Notes under the pieces: generated by a model
Told to the model about the DNA's origin: nothing
Seen by the model: only the letters and a program-made list of their open reading frames with translations
The model's database searches: none
Made by a program: the position numbers and the translations under genes
Shown here: in pieces, positions 12,310 through 25,156 of the stretch
How positions within the stretch are numbered: the first letter of the stretch is position 1
Layout of the letters: the number at the start of each line of letters is the position of its first letter
From: Gnetum montanum
Lineage: Eukaryota; Streptophyta; Gnetopsida; Gnetales; Gnetaceae
Assembly (NCBI GenBank): GCA_015680685.1
Contig: MNCI01036469.1
Location: forward strand, 485,770-549,769
Direction of reading: 5' to 3'
DNA: 64,000 bases

Positions 12310-14735
12310 ATGTCTTATTCTCATAAGCATGATGAATCAAAACCACCAGTGCCCCAAGAATTCAAAGTGGTATACGCTCACCCATATGAGTTTGTGCTCG
12401 ATTTCACTTTCATCCTGCATCAGGATGAACAACTATAGTGGAGAGATATGGAGGGCAATGTTGTGTTGCTTCTTGATTGATCTATTCTTGGGATGCTACT
12501 CCAAACTCTTAAGAGGTTGGGCATCAAGGATCTTCATGATGAATACATTGTGTAGGACCATGACTATCAAGGCTACCATCCCATTGAAACACAATGCAAA
12601 AGAGATCAGCACCAGAAGAAGCATCATGAAGCTATGAAGGGGAAATGGTTCACTAACCCCTTGTTCTTGCTAGATCAAAATGACAAGGATGATCCTTCCT
12701 CTAAGGGTTTTCAATAAGAATATTCTCCATCCTTTGACTCTGGTGATGGGGGCTTGAACCCATACTTACACTCCACTATCAAGAATCTAGGTTAAGGTAG
12801 AAGTAGGAGTTAAGGCAGGGGCTCAGGTAAGCATCATGATGATAGTAAACCTAATGATTGTGGCCATGACAAGTAGAGAGAAGGTGGTAGATACCATGGT
12901 GATGGTAGTCCTCTTCCCTCTTCATCCTCTTCATTTGCATCTTCTTCTTCCTCTTCTGGTTCTAACCAACATTGTAGAGGACAAAATCATGATGGAAGTG
13001 AATGGTGGGACAATGATCGTGTAGGCCCTGCCATGAATGGAGGGGTAGTAGGGGACATGATAGGCATCATCAAAATCATGATGGTGATGAACCTTTGCTA
13101 GCAACTTGAAGCATGCTGAACATCACAAAGGCAATCAAAATTCCAACTAGGCATGTGAAAGATGATAGAATCAATCATGATGATAATGAACCTTTACTAG
13201 CAACTTGAAGCATGCTGAACATCACAAAGGTAGTCAAAAATCCAACCAGGCATGTGAAAGATAACAAAATCAAGAGGTTAGATAATAACAATATCCCCAT
13301 ATTTGAGGAAGGATATAACTCAAACCCATAGATTCATCTTCAATTCTTTCATGATGCTTGTGCTCTGCAAAACATAGAGAATGATTGATAGAAACTTAAG
13401 TTGTTTCCTAGGACACTCACAAAAGGAGAAAAAAGTTGGTACCACTCATTGGAGCTAGAATCCATTCACAGATAGAGTATGATGCTTGAGTTATTCAATG
13501 ATAAATATTAGACGTACTCTAGAGTGTCTAATTTGAGAAAGCAAATCTAAGGTTGGTGATAAGAAATACACAAACCCTTGGATGTAGCCATGGGTAGGTA
13601 TTATTCTCTCTTGCACATATGTCTTGGGTAGCCATGGTTGTTCTCAACAAGAGTAGCTTCGCCATATCATAGATGATCTCTAATTAGAAATAAGGAGAAT
13701 CCTTGGGGTTTATGCCAAAGGGAGATTGTCAGAATTTCGAGCCCATTAGATTTAAAGGCTCATTGAGTAGGTTGCAAAAAAATAAGGTGAGTTGAGAAAA
13801 TAGGAAAGTGCCAAGGAGCATAAGCAAGACCCTTCCATCAGAAAAAGGGAGGTTTATTTTTGTGATAGTGAGGGGGAGGCATCACTTGATGAAATGGTGT
13901 AAAAAAAAAAAAAAAACCTTAGCGATTCAAAAATCTATTTCTAAAATTTTGGCCAAGGTGGATAAGATGTGGGAATATTTGGATGAAAATTCCAAACTGC
14001 TCTTAAAATAGTAGAGATATCCAGAGAGTAAAGTAGTGATAATGATTTCAGGAGAATAATGGAAGCTAAATGTGCCTACCAAAAGTGTAAGGGAAAGGCT
14101 ATTGTAGTGGAAGAGGTTGCGGAGTTAGAATTAGATGATGATAGGGGATGTGACATCTACCAATACAAACATCCTAAGGGATGTTTCCATATTGTGTCAC
14201 ACTTTCAGGAGTCTGGGGTGTATGCTTTGAATCCTAGATTGGCAAGAAGGCAGACACCCAAAAGATTACCTTATCCTTAAAGGCAATCTAAGGAAGTTCC
14301 ACTAGCAAAAATAGGCTTATTATCCAAGTGGGGCTCCATCATAATCATATGAGCAGTATCAGTAGTGGTAGCACCCATAGTCATGGGGCATGCTACCACC
14401 AAAGTAGTAGGACCCTTATAGGTAGCTAGATCCATATGAGTACTATGTTTAGCAACCCATGTCTCCACATATGACTCTTCTATTCATGCTTCATTCCAAT
14501 GTTACTACTACCCTTGGAGTATTACAAAGCTCATTCTCCATCTCCTAGAGGAGAATCCCCACACCCTTATCACCCTCCTCATCATTCAGCACATGTTCCT
14601 CCACCATAAACCCAATTACTACCTGCTCCATCAATGTAGGATGAAATTCCCATGCAACCATAGCAAAATAATGCTACTAGGGCCATTAACTTACAACTGG
14701 TTCCTCAACTGACTGATTTAGAATCTACACCCAAA
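12310..14735 (+). pseudogene. E1 gag (decayed)
   Basis: Structural (capsid/nucleocapsid) protein gene. The ATG at 12,310 opens MSYSHKHDE, followed by a DFTFILHQDEQL block homologous to residues about 40-60 of the intact Y gag. A Ser-rich, low-complexity segment lies near 12,900-12,970. The capsid (Retrotrans_gag) region spans about 13,290-13,790. A HPKGC motif near 14,168 marks the compact zinc-knuckle-like site, with its second Cys changed to Tyr. A Pro/Gln/Tyr-rich stretch follows. Multiple in-frame stops, and an A-run at 13,901-13,916 that probably shifts the frame, make it non-functional. Confidence 0.8.
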
Positions 14736-14769
14736 AAAAGATCAGCCCTTCCAAGTCCTCACGGACTCA

Positions 14770-17700
14770 TGTGGCTGGTCATCCCATGTCTCTTTCATTC
14801 TCTGCATCAAATCTTTTCGATAACCATTCAAACCACATGCATCCAAAGATCCACATAGTCATGTTAACCCATGCTATATTCAATTGGATTAAGGCTACAA
14901 CCTTACTAGGAGAAGAGCTAATCTTGGAAGTCTTATCATCTACTTGTAGATTGTTGGAAATGAGTCATGCAAGGCTCTTCTTGATTTAGGTTCTAGGATT
15001 AATCTAATTTCCCATGAAATGTACAATGCATGGAACCTACCTCCTCTCAAGAAGAGCAACATTCATTTAGAATTAACAAATTAGTCCATCACTATTTCCT
15101 TGGATTACTGGAGGACATTATGGTCATTGTCTATGGATGGTCCTACCCTACCAATTTTCTGGTGATCAAGGTTGACAATTACACGGGGGATTTCCCAATT
15201 ATTATGAGAAGGGCTTGGTTGAAAATTGTTGATGCACAAATGGACATTAGAGATCTCTCCTTGGAAATCTCCAATGAAAATGCATTCGAAAAGATCAAGA
15301 AGAAGAGAGTTCCATGCATCGCATATAGCAATACAGGGTGCAACTGTGTGTAGAAGTTATGGTATATCAAAACTACATTAATCAAAGCATGTAGATAGTG
15401 TGCAGATGAATCTAAAATCCATAGGTGCCTATACGCAACAATGACAAAATAAGAGGGCATCCAGTGGTTGATACTTGATTTTGAAAGTAGCACACTTTAC
15501 ATGGAACCAAATGAGAGCCTAACTTATGCCTATGTTGAAGGCATGAATAAACTAGAGCAAGTTCATTGACAACTCTTTGATGATGAACCTAATGATACTT
15601 ATTGGGGAGAATTGGAGATCCCTAAAAATTTCAAATAAGGAGCCCTTAGAGTTGAAAACTCTACTTGCTAACATGGGATATGCATTTCTAAGAAATGGCA
15701 AGCTAGTGATAGTTAATGTCAGCCTTGGTCCTAAACAAAAAAGGATGCTATTAAAGGTGGTCAACTAATGGCCAACAACCTTTACTTTGTCATATTCTAC
15801 ATTCATAGGGATTGATCCTAGGATATGCCAGCATTACATCTATACCGATTTGGCCATCAAGCCAAAGAGGTAGCTGCAGTAGTGGTTGAATCCCAAATTG
15901 AAGCAAATCATCAAAGAGGAGATTGAACAACTCCTCAAGGTAGGGTTCATCTATCCAATTTTGGATAGTAAGTGGGTTAGTTTACTCATGATCATGCTAA
16001 AAAAAGGTGGCAAGTGGCAGGTTTTATTGATTTTAGGCTATTGAACATGACAATGTTTAAAGATCATTTCTCATTACCATTTGTGGACCAGGTGTTGGAC
16101 ACTATCTCTAGGCATTGCTATTATAGCTTTCTAGATGGTTATAGTGGCTATAACCAGATTCAGATAGCATTAGAAGATTAGGCCAAAATAACATTCAGAA
16201 GTCCTTGAGGGACTTTTGCATATAAAAATATGCCTTTTGGCCTATGCAATGCCCCTACAACATTACAATGCCTTGTCCTTAGTATTTTTCAATAGTAGAT
16301 TGGTAGCAGGATGGAAGTTTTTATGGATGAATTTTCCACCTATGGTGCTACATTTGAGCAAGTCCTGAATTGCCTTGAGAAAGTGCTTAAAAGGTGTGTG
16401 GAGACTAATCTTTGGCTCAATTGGTAGAATGGCCATCTCATGGTCTAGGAGTGCATTGTGTTGGGGCACAAAATCTCACAAGCAAGGATTGAGGTGGACC
16501 CTGAAAAGATTAGGGTCATCCAAGGAATAACCTACCAATTAGAAACCATTAAAGATGTTCAGTCATTTCTTAGATACACTTGCTACTACTGATGATTCAG
16601 AAAGAATTTTTCTAAGATTTCTAAATCATTAGTTGAGCTTTCAAAGAAGGATGCTTCATTCATATGGATCAAGAAATGTGAAAAAACATTCCAGCAGCTT
16701 AAGGAGAAGCTTGTAGAAACTTTAATTCTAAAAGTACCTCATTGGTCCTGTTCATTTTACATCATGATGGATGCATTGAACTATGCCTTGGGAGCTATGC
16801 TTACATAGTTGGACAATCAAAAATTTCCTTATTATATCCATTGCACAAGCTAAAGCATTGTGGGTGCACAACTTAATTACACCACAATAGAAAAAGAGTT
16901 GATGGTGATGGTGTATGCCTTGGAGAAATTTAGGCACTATGTGCTTGGACACAAACTATTTTTGCACATTGATCACAATCTCATTTTCTTCCTCATGAAC
17001 AAGCTGATAGTGAGCCCCCGTGTCATATGGTGGCTGGTGATCTTATAAGAGTTCCATTTTACAATGGTAGATCAAAAGGGAATTAAGAATGTGGTTGCTG
17101 ATCACTTGTCTCGATTACGATGGGATAACAAAGAGGAGGAGAGCCCACTCTTTGATCAATTTTCTAATGAACTCCTCTTTGATGGTGTAATAAATGAACA
17201 AGTGCCCACTAAAACAAAATGGTATGATGGTGTTCTCACTTATTTGCTCATACAAGAGATGCCATAAGAGTTTAACTACCAGAAGAAACACAAATTTTTT
17301 CATTTGGTCAAACACTTCATAAAAATCAATGGACACCTTTATAAGGTGTGTTGATGGCTTGGTTCATTAGTTTGTTGCTAATGTGGATCAACTATGCATT
17401 CTCTAAGATGCTCATGAGGGCCCCTATGGGGATCACTATGCAGGGAGATGCATTGCCATTAAGATCTTGTTGGTAGGATATTACTAGCCAACAATCTTTA
17501 GGGATGCTCACCAATTCGTCTGCTCTTGTGAATGCTGGCAACAAGATGGTGGGATGACCACTTGAATGGAGGAGCCTCAATAGTGAATCCAACCACTAGA
17601 ATGCTTTGAAATTTGGCGCATAGACTTCATGGATCCCATCATGTCCATGTTAAATGGAAAAATGTACATAATAGTCACTATTAACTATTGTACCAAATGG

Positions 17701-18520
17701 GTAGAAGTAACGGCTATCATCTACTATACATCTTCTATTATTGCATGGTTTGTACAAAAAAAATGTTGTAAATAGGTTTGGAGTGCCATGTGCATTGATT
17801 TTTGATAATGGTACTCATTTTATAGGCACTACCTTTCACAAGCTCAGGTAACACCTGGGGGTTAAACATAAACTAACAACACCCTATCACCCCTAAGCCA
17901 ATGGTAAAGTTAAAGTCATCAATAGGAAGATCACTAAGATCTTAATGAGAATAGTTAGTAAATATAGGAAATATTGGAGCATAAAACTCAACAATGCCCT
18001 TTGGGCCTACTGCTCCACATGGAAACTCCTTATAGGCTACTCTCCCTATGAGCTGGTGTATAGAAAACTTCCAACTCTTCCCATTTAATCCAAGCTTCAT
18101 ACAATTTCAACAGCTTGTGACTTAGGCCTTGATCTTAGTCTAGCACAAAAAGAAAGATTGATCATCCTTAATGTGCTAGATGAGAATTTACTAGTGGCCC
18201 TATCCTTAAATGAGATGCACAAGGCATTCAATAAAAAGTGCCATGACCTTAGGATAAAGAAAGTTAAATTTCAACCTGGAGACAAGGTCTTCTTCTGAAA
18301 CCCCACACATGTACCTCAACGAACTAAGTTCCAAATGTTGTGGTAAGGACCTTACATACTTTATGAAACCTTCCATTTTGAGGCCATGTTAATTTACAAA
18401 CCTGAGAAATCAAACAAAAAGAAATTGATCAACATGCAACAACTGAAACATTTCCATGAGCCCAAGCAATCTAGTGCAAGCAATGCCTCATTAGATGGAC
18501 ACACATGCCCAATTTTTTGA
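14770..18520 (+). pseudogene. E1 pol: protease, RT, RNase H, integrase (decayed)
   Basis: Polyprotein remnant in Gypsy order. The aspartic protease is near 14,960-15,345, where the active-site D-S-G has become D-L-G. RT spans about 15,930-16,600; its catalytic YMDDF-type motif reads FMDEF near 16,319. RNase H is about 16,690-17,060 (ELMVMVYALEKFRHYVLGHKLFLHIDH-type run). A KNVVADHLSRL linker lies near 17,087. The integrase spans about 17,390-18,300 with a GTHF block, and the coding region ends at the TGA at 18,518. Stops and frameshifts occur in every domain. The order RT-RNase H-integrase is what separates Gypsy from Copia. Confidence 0.85.
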
Positions 18521-18584
18521 ATCTTCTTCTTTCAACTGAGTTGTGGGGGAGATGGCCATCTGTGCTAATTTTTAAAGTGTCTCC

Positions 18585-18760
18585 TTAGTTTTTCTACCTT
18601 TTTCCTTTACAATTTTTTATTTTTACACTTTTTTATTTTGTTTTACACTTTGTTTGTTTTCATACATTTGTTTACACTTTGTTATTTTTCCAATTTTTGT
18701 TTTACAACATCATTAGTACATTTTAGCTTTCTTGGATATTTTATAATATTATAATATTTT
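18585..18760 (+). repeat. T-rich TTTTGTTTTACA(C) tract after pol of E1
   Basis: Irregular tandem copies of a TTTT(A/G)TTTTACAC word directly after pol. The same tract follows the coding region of E2 (29,555-29,650), E3 (53,520-53,640) and Y (63,841-64,000). It is a shared pyrimidine-rich element of the family. Confidence 0.75.
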
Positions 18761-19804
18761 ATTTTATTTTGGAAGAATTTTCTTATTATTTTGCTAATAA
18801 AAGTGCTTTGTTGCCAACAAGACACAGTGATGCTATAGCTATTTACTAATGGTGGTTTGTACTTAATGTTTTTGAGTACTAATGTCTAGTTTCTATTTTT
18901 GAATTTTGATGATTGATGACTAAGGCAAAGTTTCTTTTTCATGGAATGGGTAGTGAATCCACATCATGCATCCATCCACCAACTCTATGGTCTTCTTGGT
19001 TTTGGAAGTATGAGATTCCTTTTTTATTAATAAAACATTAACGAACTTGAGACCTTAGTAGTTTTCAAACTTGGGGAAGATTCAAAGGTTTGAACAGGGT
19101 GTGACTTCAAGGAGATTCAATACTCTTTGTAGCTTTTTACTTGCTTTAGTGTAATTGTGTTTTTTCATGGATTTCTTATAGTTTCGTGTTGATCAATACC
19201 AAAAATTTGAATAAGTCTTTACATGGTGTGGTTTCCATCCAAAAATCCATAAAAACATAAAATTCAAAAAATAAATAAATAAAAAGAAAAAAAACACATG
19301 ATGGGAATTCAAAGCATACCCCTTAGACAAAATAACAGGGTATAAGCACTAGTTATGGGACTAGAAAGATATGTTACCCATGCCTGAAGGTCCCCTCTAA
19401 CTAAGGCCCTTTCTCACTTCTTGCTTCTCTTTTCTTCTCAATTAAGGAATGGTGATTAATCTATGGGAGCATTCTTGTATCTCAAGGGGGTAGAATGGTC
19501 TTAGAGTGGCAATGCGAAGTCACTGAAAGTGATTAGTTTTGATCTAGACTAAGGATGAACTTTATCGGGTCATATAACCATACAATTCACAAGGGACTTC
19601 AAGTGACCATGATTATGAACTCCATTCCACTTCCTCTCCCATCCATCAATGCTATCCATCACTCACTTCACTACTAGTTTCCATGTTTTTTTTCAATGCC
19701 TTAGTTTGAAGTGTCAAAATTCTTAGATAGATTCTTTTGGATTTGGTCCTTAACTTTTCATACTCATTAATCAATTGTGAGGCCCATGGACTCCTTAGTT
19801 GAGG

Positions 19805-19860
19805 TTATGCAAGGGCAAAAAAGGCATGAGCCTACTATGGGGAGGACCTGCTTGCATATC
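19805..19860 (+). ncRNA. Predicted conserved stem-loop (E1 copy)
   Basis: Outer stem TATGCAAG (19,806-19,813) pairs with CTTGCATA (19,851-19,858). Inside it an AGGC-ATGA-GCCT hairpin is followed by a conserved ATGGGGAGGACC block. The same layout occurs in E2 (30,515-30,569) and E3 (54,727-54,781), where the inner stem is AGGT/ACCT and AGGC/GCTT. Conserved pairing with changed bases suggests a structured element in the retrotransposon RNA. Its function is unknown, with packaging, translation or processing all possible. Confidence 0.5.
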
Positions 19861-20111
19861 TCTTAGTTGGAATAGTTAAGTTCTTTATCCTTAGGCATTT
19901 AGGTAATCAAATCTTTCATGTGCCCCATTGATGCATCAAACTATGCACTCCTTAAGGCATTTTCTCTATAAAATTTCATTCTCCAATTTTCCAAATTCTA
20001 TGAACTTAAAGCCATTTTCTAATGTTTTCATTATGTTCACAGCTTTTTTAGCTCTCTATGAACATCAATTTCATAAGAAACCTCTTCATATTTTTCAAGA
20101 TATTTAAAGCG

Positions 20112-20240
20112 AAAATTTTGGGCATAGGCTTCATAGATGGATACCCATAGATGGAGCCTATACATCAATGGGACCCCATATATGGGAACTCATCAATGCA
20201 GGGGTTCACTACCTATAAATAAGCATGAGCACTTAACGAT
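20112..20240 (+). promoter_or_regulatory. Internal LTR-U3-like module with TATA box (E1)
   Basis: CATCAATGGGACCCC followed by TTCACTACCTATAAATA and CATG.GCAC closely matches the U3/TATA region of E1's own 3' LTR (CATCAATGGGACCCC, TTCACCTATAAATACATG at about 25,250-25,300). The TATAAATA box is at 20,214-20,221. It lies about 450 bp upstream of the 3' ORF start, where an internal promoter would be expected. Confidence 0.5.
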
Positions 20241-21710
20241 TTTCACATTTTCTCATAAATGAGAGGGGAGTTTTTGAATTTTTCAAAGCCTAGAACCTTT
20301 CAAGAGTCATATATTCTTAACCATTTGTTTGATTCACTTTGTTTTTTGACCTTGTAGCTACCAAAGGTAAGCTCTTTGTTGTGGGGGTCACAAACCTTAA
20401 GTTTTTGATAAAAAAAATTTTCGGAAAATTTTTAACTCCCACAAAGGATTAACAAAGAAACTAACATTAAAACATCAAATTATAAGAGTTAAACCCTTCC
20501 AACAAGCTTCAGTAACATACTATGTTAAAAATCATCAAAATAATAATAAAATAATCAATATGCCATGGTTCAAACTTAACCTAAAGTGTAACTGCCCAAT
20601 GAGAAAGGTACTTAAATGTTATAAGTTATACATTGAATGTTAATCCTTGATTATGTTGTGATTGAAGATGAAACCTATGGGAAAGTACACATAGGAAGGA
20701 GGACTGTCCCAACCAAGGGATAAATAGCCAAGAATAGGAAGGGGCCAAGAACAAGCCCACGAGCAAGCAGAGACCCATGCCATGGAACCTCTTTCAGAGA
20801 AGCCTAAAGTGGAATATATTTAACAAATTCTGAAGAAGTTGTAGCAATAGAATAGTCTCATTGAGATAAGGCACTCGAGCCTAGACCGAACCTTGAGGTG
20901 ATCTTGATAGAAGCCTGCCTTAGGTAGATCATGAATAGGAAGATCTAGAAATTGGTGTTTCAAGAATTAAACTTTGGACCTTTCTTGGAGTTCACATTGT
21001 TAGATGTCAAAACTCAATTGCAGAACTCTCCCATGTGATCCACAATTACTTCTAGTAGGGAGTGGTACATGGGAGAGGCATATCTCTTTTGGAACAATTA
21101 GCAAGCTAATTCAATGATCAAAATCAAGGGCATTTTGATGTCCTACTTGGTGAAAGCCAACATAGATGTCCTTGGGTTGCCAAAAACAAGGGCCAACCTT
21201 GCAGAGATTCCCATGCAGGTAGATCCTTGGGTGAATAAGGAATGAACATAGTAGTGTTAGGAAGTCAATTGTAAGGAGCTTGGTGTGCTTACCACAACAA
21301 AGTGTGCATACTTTAAGATTACAACCTTCCACCTTACTCTTTTGGTGAGGCCAAGCAAGATCACCACTTTCTCCATTCGTGAATGTGCCACTTTAAGTGG
21401 TCAATTCCTCATCAACCTTTTACAACTAATCTATCTTGAGATAAAAAGTAGTTTAAAGAAAATGAATGTGGAAGGAAGGCACTCCCCTTCCCATGCCTCA
21501 TTAGAAAATTATGTAAGAGGGGAGGCATAACAAGCTACACTAATGACACTGTTCAATGTGCTCTGTCTACTTCATGGGTGGAGATGATGAAAGATAAGGT
21601 GCTTACCAAGATCATTCAAGAAGAGGAGTAGCAACCACCACCTCCAATGCCCACCCATGATACAAAGTTGGAGGCTTGTACTACCATTGAGCACATGCAT
21701 GAGGTTCGAG

Positions 21711-21715
21711 AATAG
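21711..21715. repeat. Target duplication of solo LTR, left (AATAG)
   Basis: AATAG at 21,711-21,715 and AGTAG at 23,110-23,114 flank the TG...CA segment, with one mismatch. Confidence 0.65.
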
Positions 21716-23109
21716 TGTAATGACCTAAATCATCGGTGTAAGACTGGAAGGGAAACAGACATCGAGAGATCGTCAGGCAGCCACAGCTAACCTTGCCTTT
21801 GCCTGAGGGAAAGCTGGAAAAATAAACGAAGGCAGAGTACCTTGGATGGTTTGCACGCAAATCAACCAAGGACTTCCCCGAGCGTAAGCTACGGCTAGCG
21901 TTGGGGTTATCGTAAACAGGATGTAAACGGAATGTAGATGACGATACGAAATGTAAATAAAGTGTACTGAATTATGAATAAAGCATAAACAAAGTTATAT
22001 TTGTAAAGCATCAATAGAACTAAACAATGTAAATGGGAGGCAATAATGAAACTATATTGTATTGTTCAAACAGGAATATGCATTGGTCAAAGCGTAGTTG
22101 CACAAGTGTGGATGGCAAGTCAAACGCCTAGCCCCGGAATGATATGACACAATGATGCGATGATGAAATGGGATGAACGTGAGAAAAAATTGGAAGCCAA
22201 CAATCAGATGTGCCGAGTGCCCAAGGATTGCAAATTCTGTCCTTCTTCAGAATTGCCAATCTCTCCAATCTTTGCCTCTTTCAATCTTCTTCTTCTTCTT
22301 CTCCTTTTTTGCCTCCTCTAGTTTGTGTGAATTGATAGGGTATTTATAGGGTTGGGCTAGGGTTTGGCTAGGGTTTTCTTTGACCAGGTTCAATGTATTT
22401 TAAAATTTGTGGGTCATTCAAGCCCATAAAAAAAATACAAATTAGAAATACAAGCCCTCAAGCGATAAAAAATTTAAAAATTTAAAAAGAAAATTTAGAA
22501 AGATTAGCTCTGGCTCCAGCTCACTCTAAAAGTTATATATATATATATTTTTACTGAATATTTGGCCTGATTTTGCATGGGCTTTCATATCCCTTTGCCA
22601 TTTTATAGATTTCTTGAAAAAGAAAATCAAGAAGATTAACACCGCCTCGCTTGTCTAGCATCCAGCGTGACTTGCAATGTGATCTACAGTGTGACCTTCA
22701 AAACTTGCAATTTTGGGCTGAAATTTGGAATTTCTGAAGGCTGGGACCCATAGTTATCAATAGTGGACCCTGAGGATGACTTGCACCCTTGAAATCAAGT
22801 CATTTTGGCTCATTTTTGGGGCTCTAAAAGTTGGTGACACTGATCTTTACGCTGTGCAACGTCTGAAAAAGTAACCAAAGTGTACTTAGCCAAAACCAAA
22901 CATTTTGAACTTGAAACTTTTGATTTTGGATGCTGGAAGTTGGTGCATTTGCCTGTGGGCCTCAGGGGGACCTTGCCTATTGAATCATGGACCATCAGGG
23001 GCTGTTTCGAAGGCCTCCAAGTTTGGTCATGCTGTACTCATGTTGGGTAGCAGCATGACTTAGCTTGATTCTTGTCTAAAAGTGCTAGGCCAAAATTAGT
23101 GGTGTTTCA
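21716..23109 (-). mobile_element. Solo LTR of an unrelated LTR retrotransposon inside E1's 3' ORF
   Basis: A 1394-bp segment present in E1 but absent from the matching place in E3. It starts TGTAATGACC, ends GTGTTTCA and is flanked by AATAG/AGTAG. It has no coding domain. The best TATA box is on the minus strand (TATAAATA, complement of 22,341-22,348), which sets the orientation. It is richer in CpG (for example 21,870-21,945) than its host, suggesting a later insertion. It lacks the TGATGA/TCATCA ends of the Athila-like family. An (AT)n run lies at about 22,533-22,549. Single LTRs usually arise by recombination between the two LTRs of a full element. Confidence 0.75.
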
Positions 23110-25156
23110 AGTAGCTCTTATGTGAGCAAGAGTAGTGAGTAGAAACAAGTGTTCCCAACCCATCTGTGTATCACCCAATGATGGGTCACCTTGATGAAGT
23201 GGCTCAAACCATCAACCAAATGGAGAAAGGTGGGCCAATTTTCTCAACCCAAAGAACACAGTTGCTCATGAGGTTAAATCTTGATACTTAAGAGGTAACA
23301 GTATCTCTCTCTCAATAGCAGCAATTCACAGAAATCTTTGGAAATGCTACTACTTTTTTGGTGCATCTGGAGGAGGGTGAGAAGGAAACTATCTTGGTGA
23401 TGCAGCACCATGGGTAGGAGATGACAATCAAGGTTATTGTTTATATAATTTCTGAGGCCTTAAATGCACCTATGGCATCTATACTAGAAGTTTCTACACT
23501 TAGATATGCGCATACGTCTGAGGAATAGTTAGCAGTAGATTAAGTGTAGCTCAGCACAAAGAGTTGTTGGATCAATTGGTGGGAATCAGGCAACTAATTT
23601 TTGATATCTTCAATCTTCTAGACATCATCATAGCAACCCAATTGGAGTTACTTGAAGTGAGGGACAAGTGTACGATATTGGAGGAAAAACTCGAAATAGC
23701 CCAAGCTTAGAATCAACACTTGGCTGCAGAGGTTGTAGAATTAAGAACTCATCTTGTTGATCCCACATTTTCTAACCCTACACTGACACATGATGAAGCT
23801 TTCCAACAGATTTAGGATAGACTCAAATAGGTTGAGAACACAAAGGAGATAGTTGTCTTTAACAAGTCTGTGGCCAATGCCAAGACATACACCATTTAGA
23901 AGGACTGGGTCCAAATGCATCATAAAAATGAAATCTCGACCACAGAGAATCATCGCCTATAGAATGTTGATGTGTAGAAGCAACAGATGCAAGAACTTAT
24001 CCATTAATAACAAGAGAAGCTAGGTAGAGTGAACATTGAACTGAGGAGATTAGTAGCCAAAAATAGAAATTTCTCTATGGAGGAAGTCCTAGCTATTCAC
24101 TAAAAATCTGTGATAGAGATAGCCTTCTAGAAGAATAAGGCTTTTAAAATTGAGAGAGTTAAGAACCATTATAGTGATTAGGTCAACCTACAAAAAAAAT
24201 CAATGAAAAACACATCTAAATGATGAATGAAAAAGCCAATGATGCCCTCCAGTAGCTCAAGGAAGGAGGTGATGTCTGGTAGCCTATCTTTGATGGGCTC
24301 AATGACTACAACAAAGCTTAAATCTATATTAAAGAGCTATCGATCAAAAAAATGATGGAGTATATGTAGCTTGCCAATCTTAGTTATGCATATTTTGCAA
24401 TGCTGACTACTGGATGATCGCGGTTAGAGTTGGAGAAGCAAGTGGCTAGCTCATACTTGTTGTATAAGGTAGAGCTCAAAGCCCATAAGGAGACCAAGCA
24501 AAAGCTTGAGATTGCTAATGCTGAACTCGAGGTTCTCAGGGCATGATTTATCAATTATAGATACACTACTGAGAACTTGACCAGAAGGATGAATGACTAT
24601 CAGGAGCTATAGAATGTATTCAAGGCGTTCGATGTGGAGTGCAAACTTTTCATTGCCTAGTTTATCAACATGAAGGAGCTATTCTTGGCAATGCTTTTTC
24701 CTTAGGGTGTTTTCACTCCAGCCCATATTCGAGATGTTGTGTGGACTATGAACGATCCTAGGAAAAAGGAGAAGAAGATGAAGGCATTGTTGGATGCCTT
24801 TTGTCTTCCACCAAACATTGTAGTTGTTGCCAAACAATCACAATTGCCTCAACCACTGCATGCACCTGAAGTAGGAGAAGGCTCTTTGAAGCCTTAGGAT
24901 CCTTCACCACTTTGGGACCATTTGATCTTCTCTAACATCTTTGTTCCATTTGATGATTTATGTTTGTTAGTTTTGTCTTGGTGTTCCAGTTTATCATCCT
25001 AAACATCAACATTTTGCAATCATTGTAAAATCGTACACTTTGGGCACTTAGGTTTTATTATGTAGTTTGTATGTTTGTTTTGTGTATCAATAATCCCATA
25101 CCTTCCCAAATTTTATAAAGAACCTGAGGATGAGTTTTCATTCAGTCGTGGGGATA

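Larger units (their letters stand above)
18761..20667 (+). other. Non-coding interval between pol and 3' ORF of E1
   Basis: About 1.9 kb with no long reading frame but several blocks shared with E2 and E3. These are a CATGCCTGAAGG block near 19,380, the stem-loop at 19,805-19,860, an LTR-like module with TATA box at about 20,112-20,240, a GAGGGGAGTTTTT block near 20,262, and an AAAGGTAAGC splice-donor-like word near 20,363. It ends at the AG-ATG of the 3' ORF. Confidence 0.65.
20668..24897 (+). pseudogene. E1 3' ORF (decayed, interrupted by a solo LTR)
   Basis: Starts at the ATG 20,668, directly after GATTGAAG. The N-terminal half aligns with E3's 3' ORF. It includes a run near 20,975-21,110 matching the WYIGE region of E3 and a VRPSKITTFSIRECATLSGQF block at 21,342-21,404 resembling the S.V...RA.L..... 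INLP pattern of the 'putative plant transposon protein' domain. After the solo LTR (21,716-23,109) the frame resumes with a long charged, Leu/Glu/Lys-rich region (about 23,560-24,660) that looks coiled-coil. It ends near 24,897. No function is established. Many stops. Confidence 0.65.
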
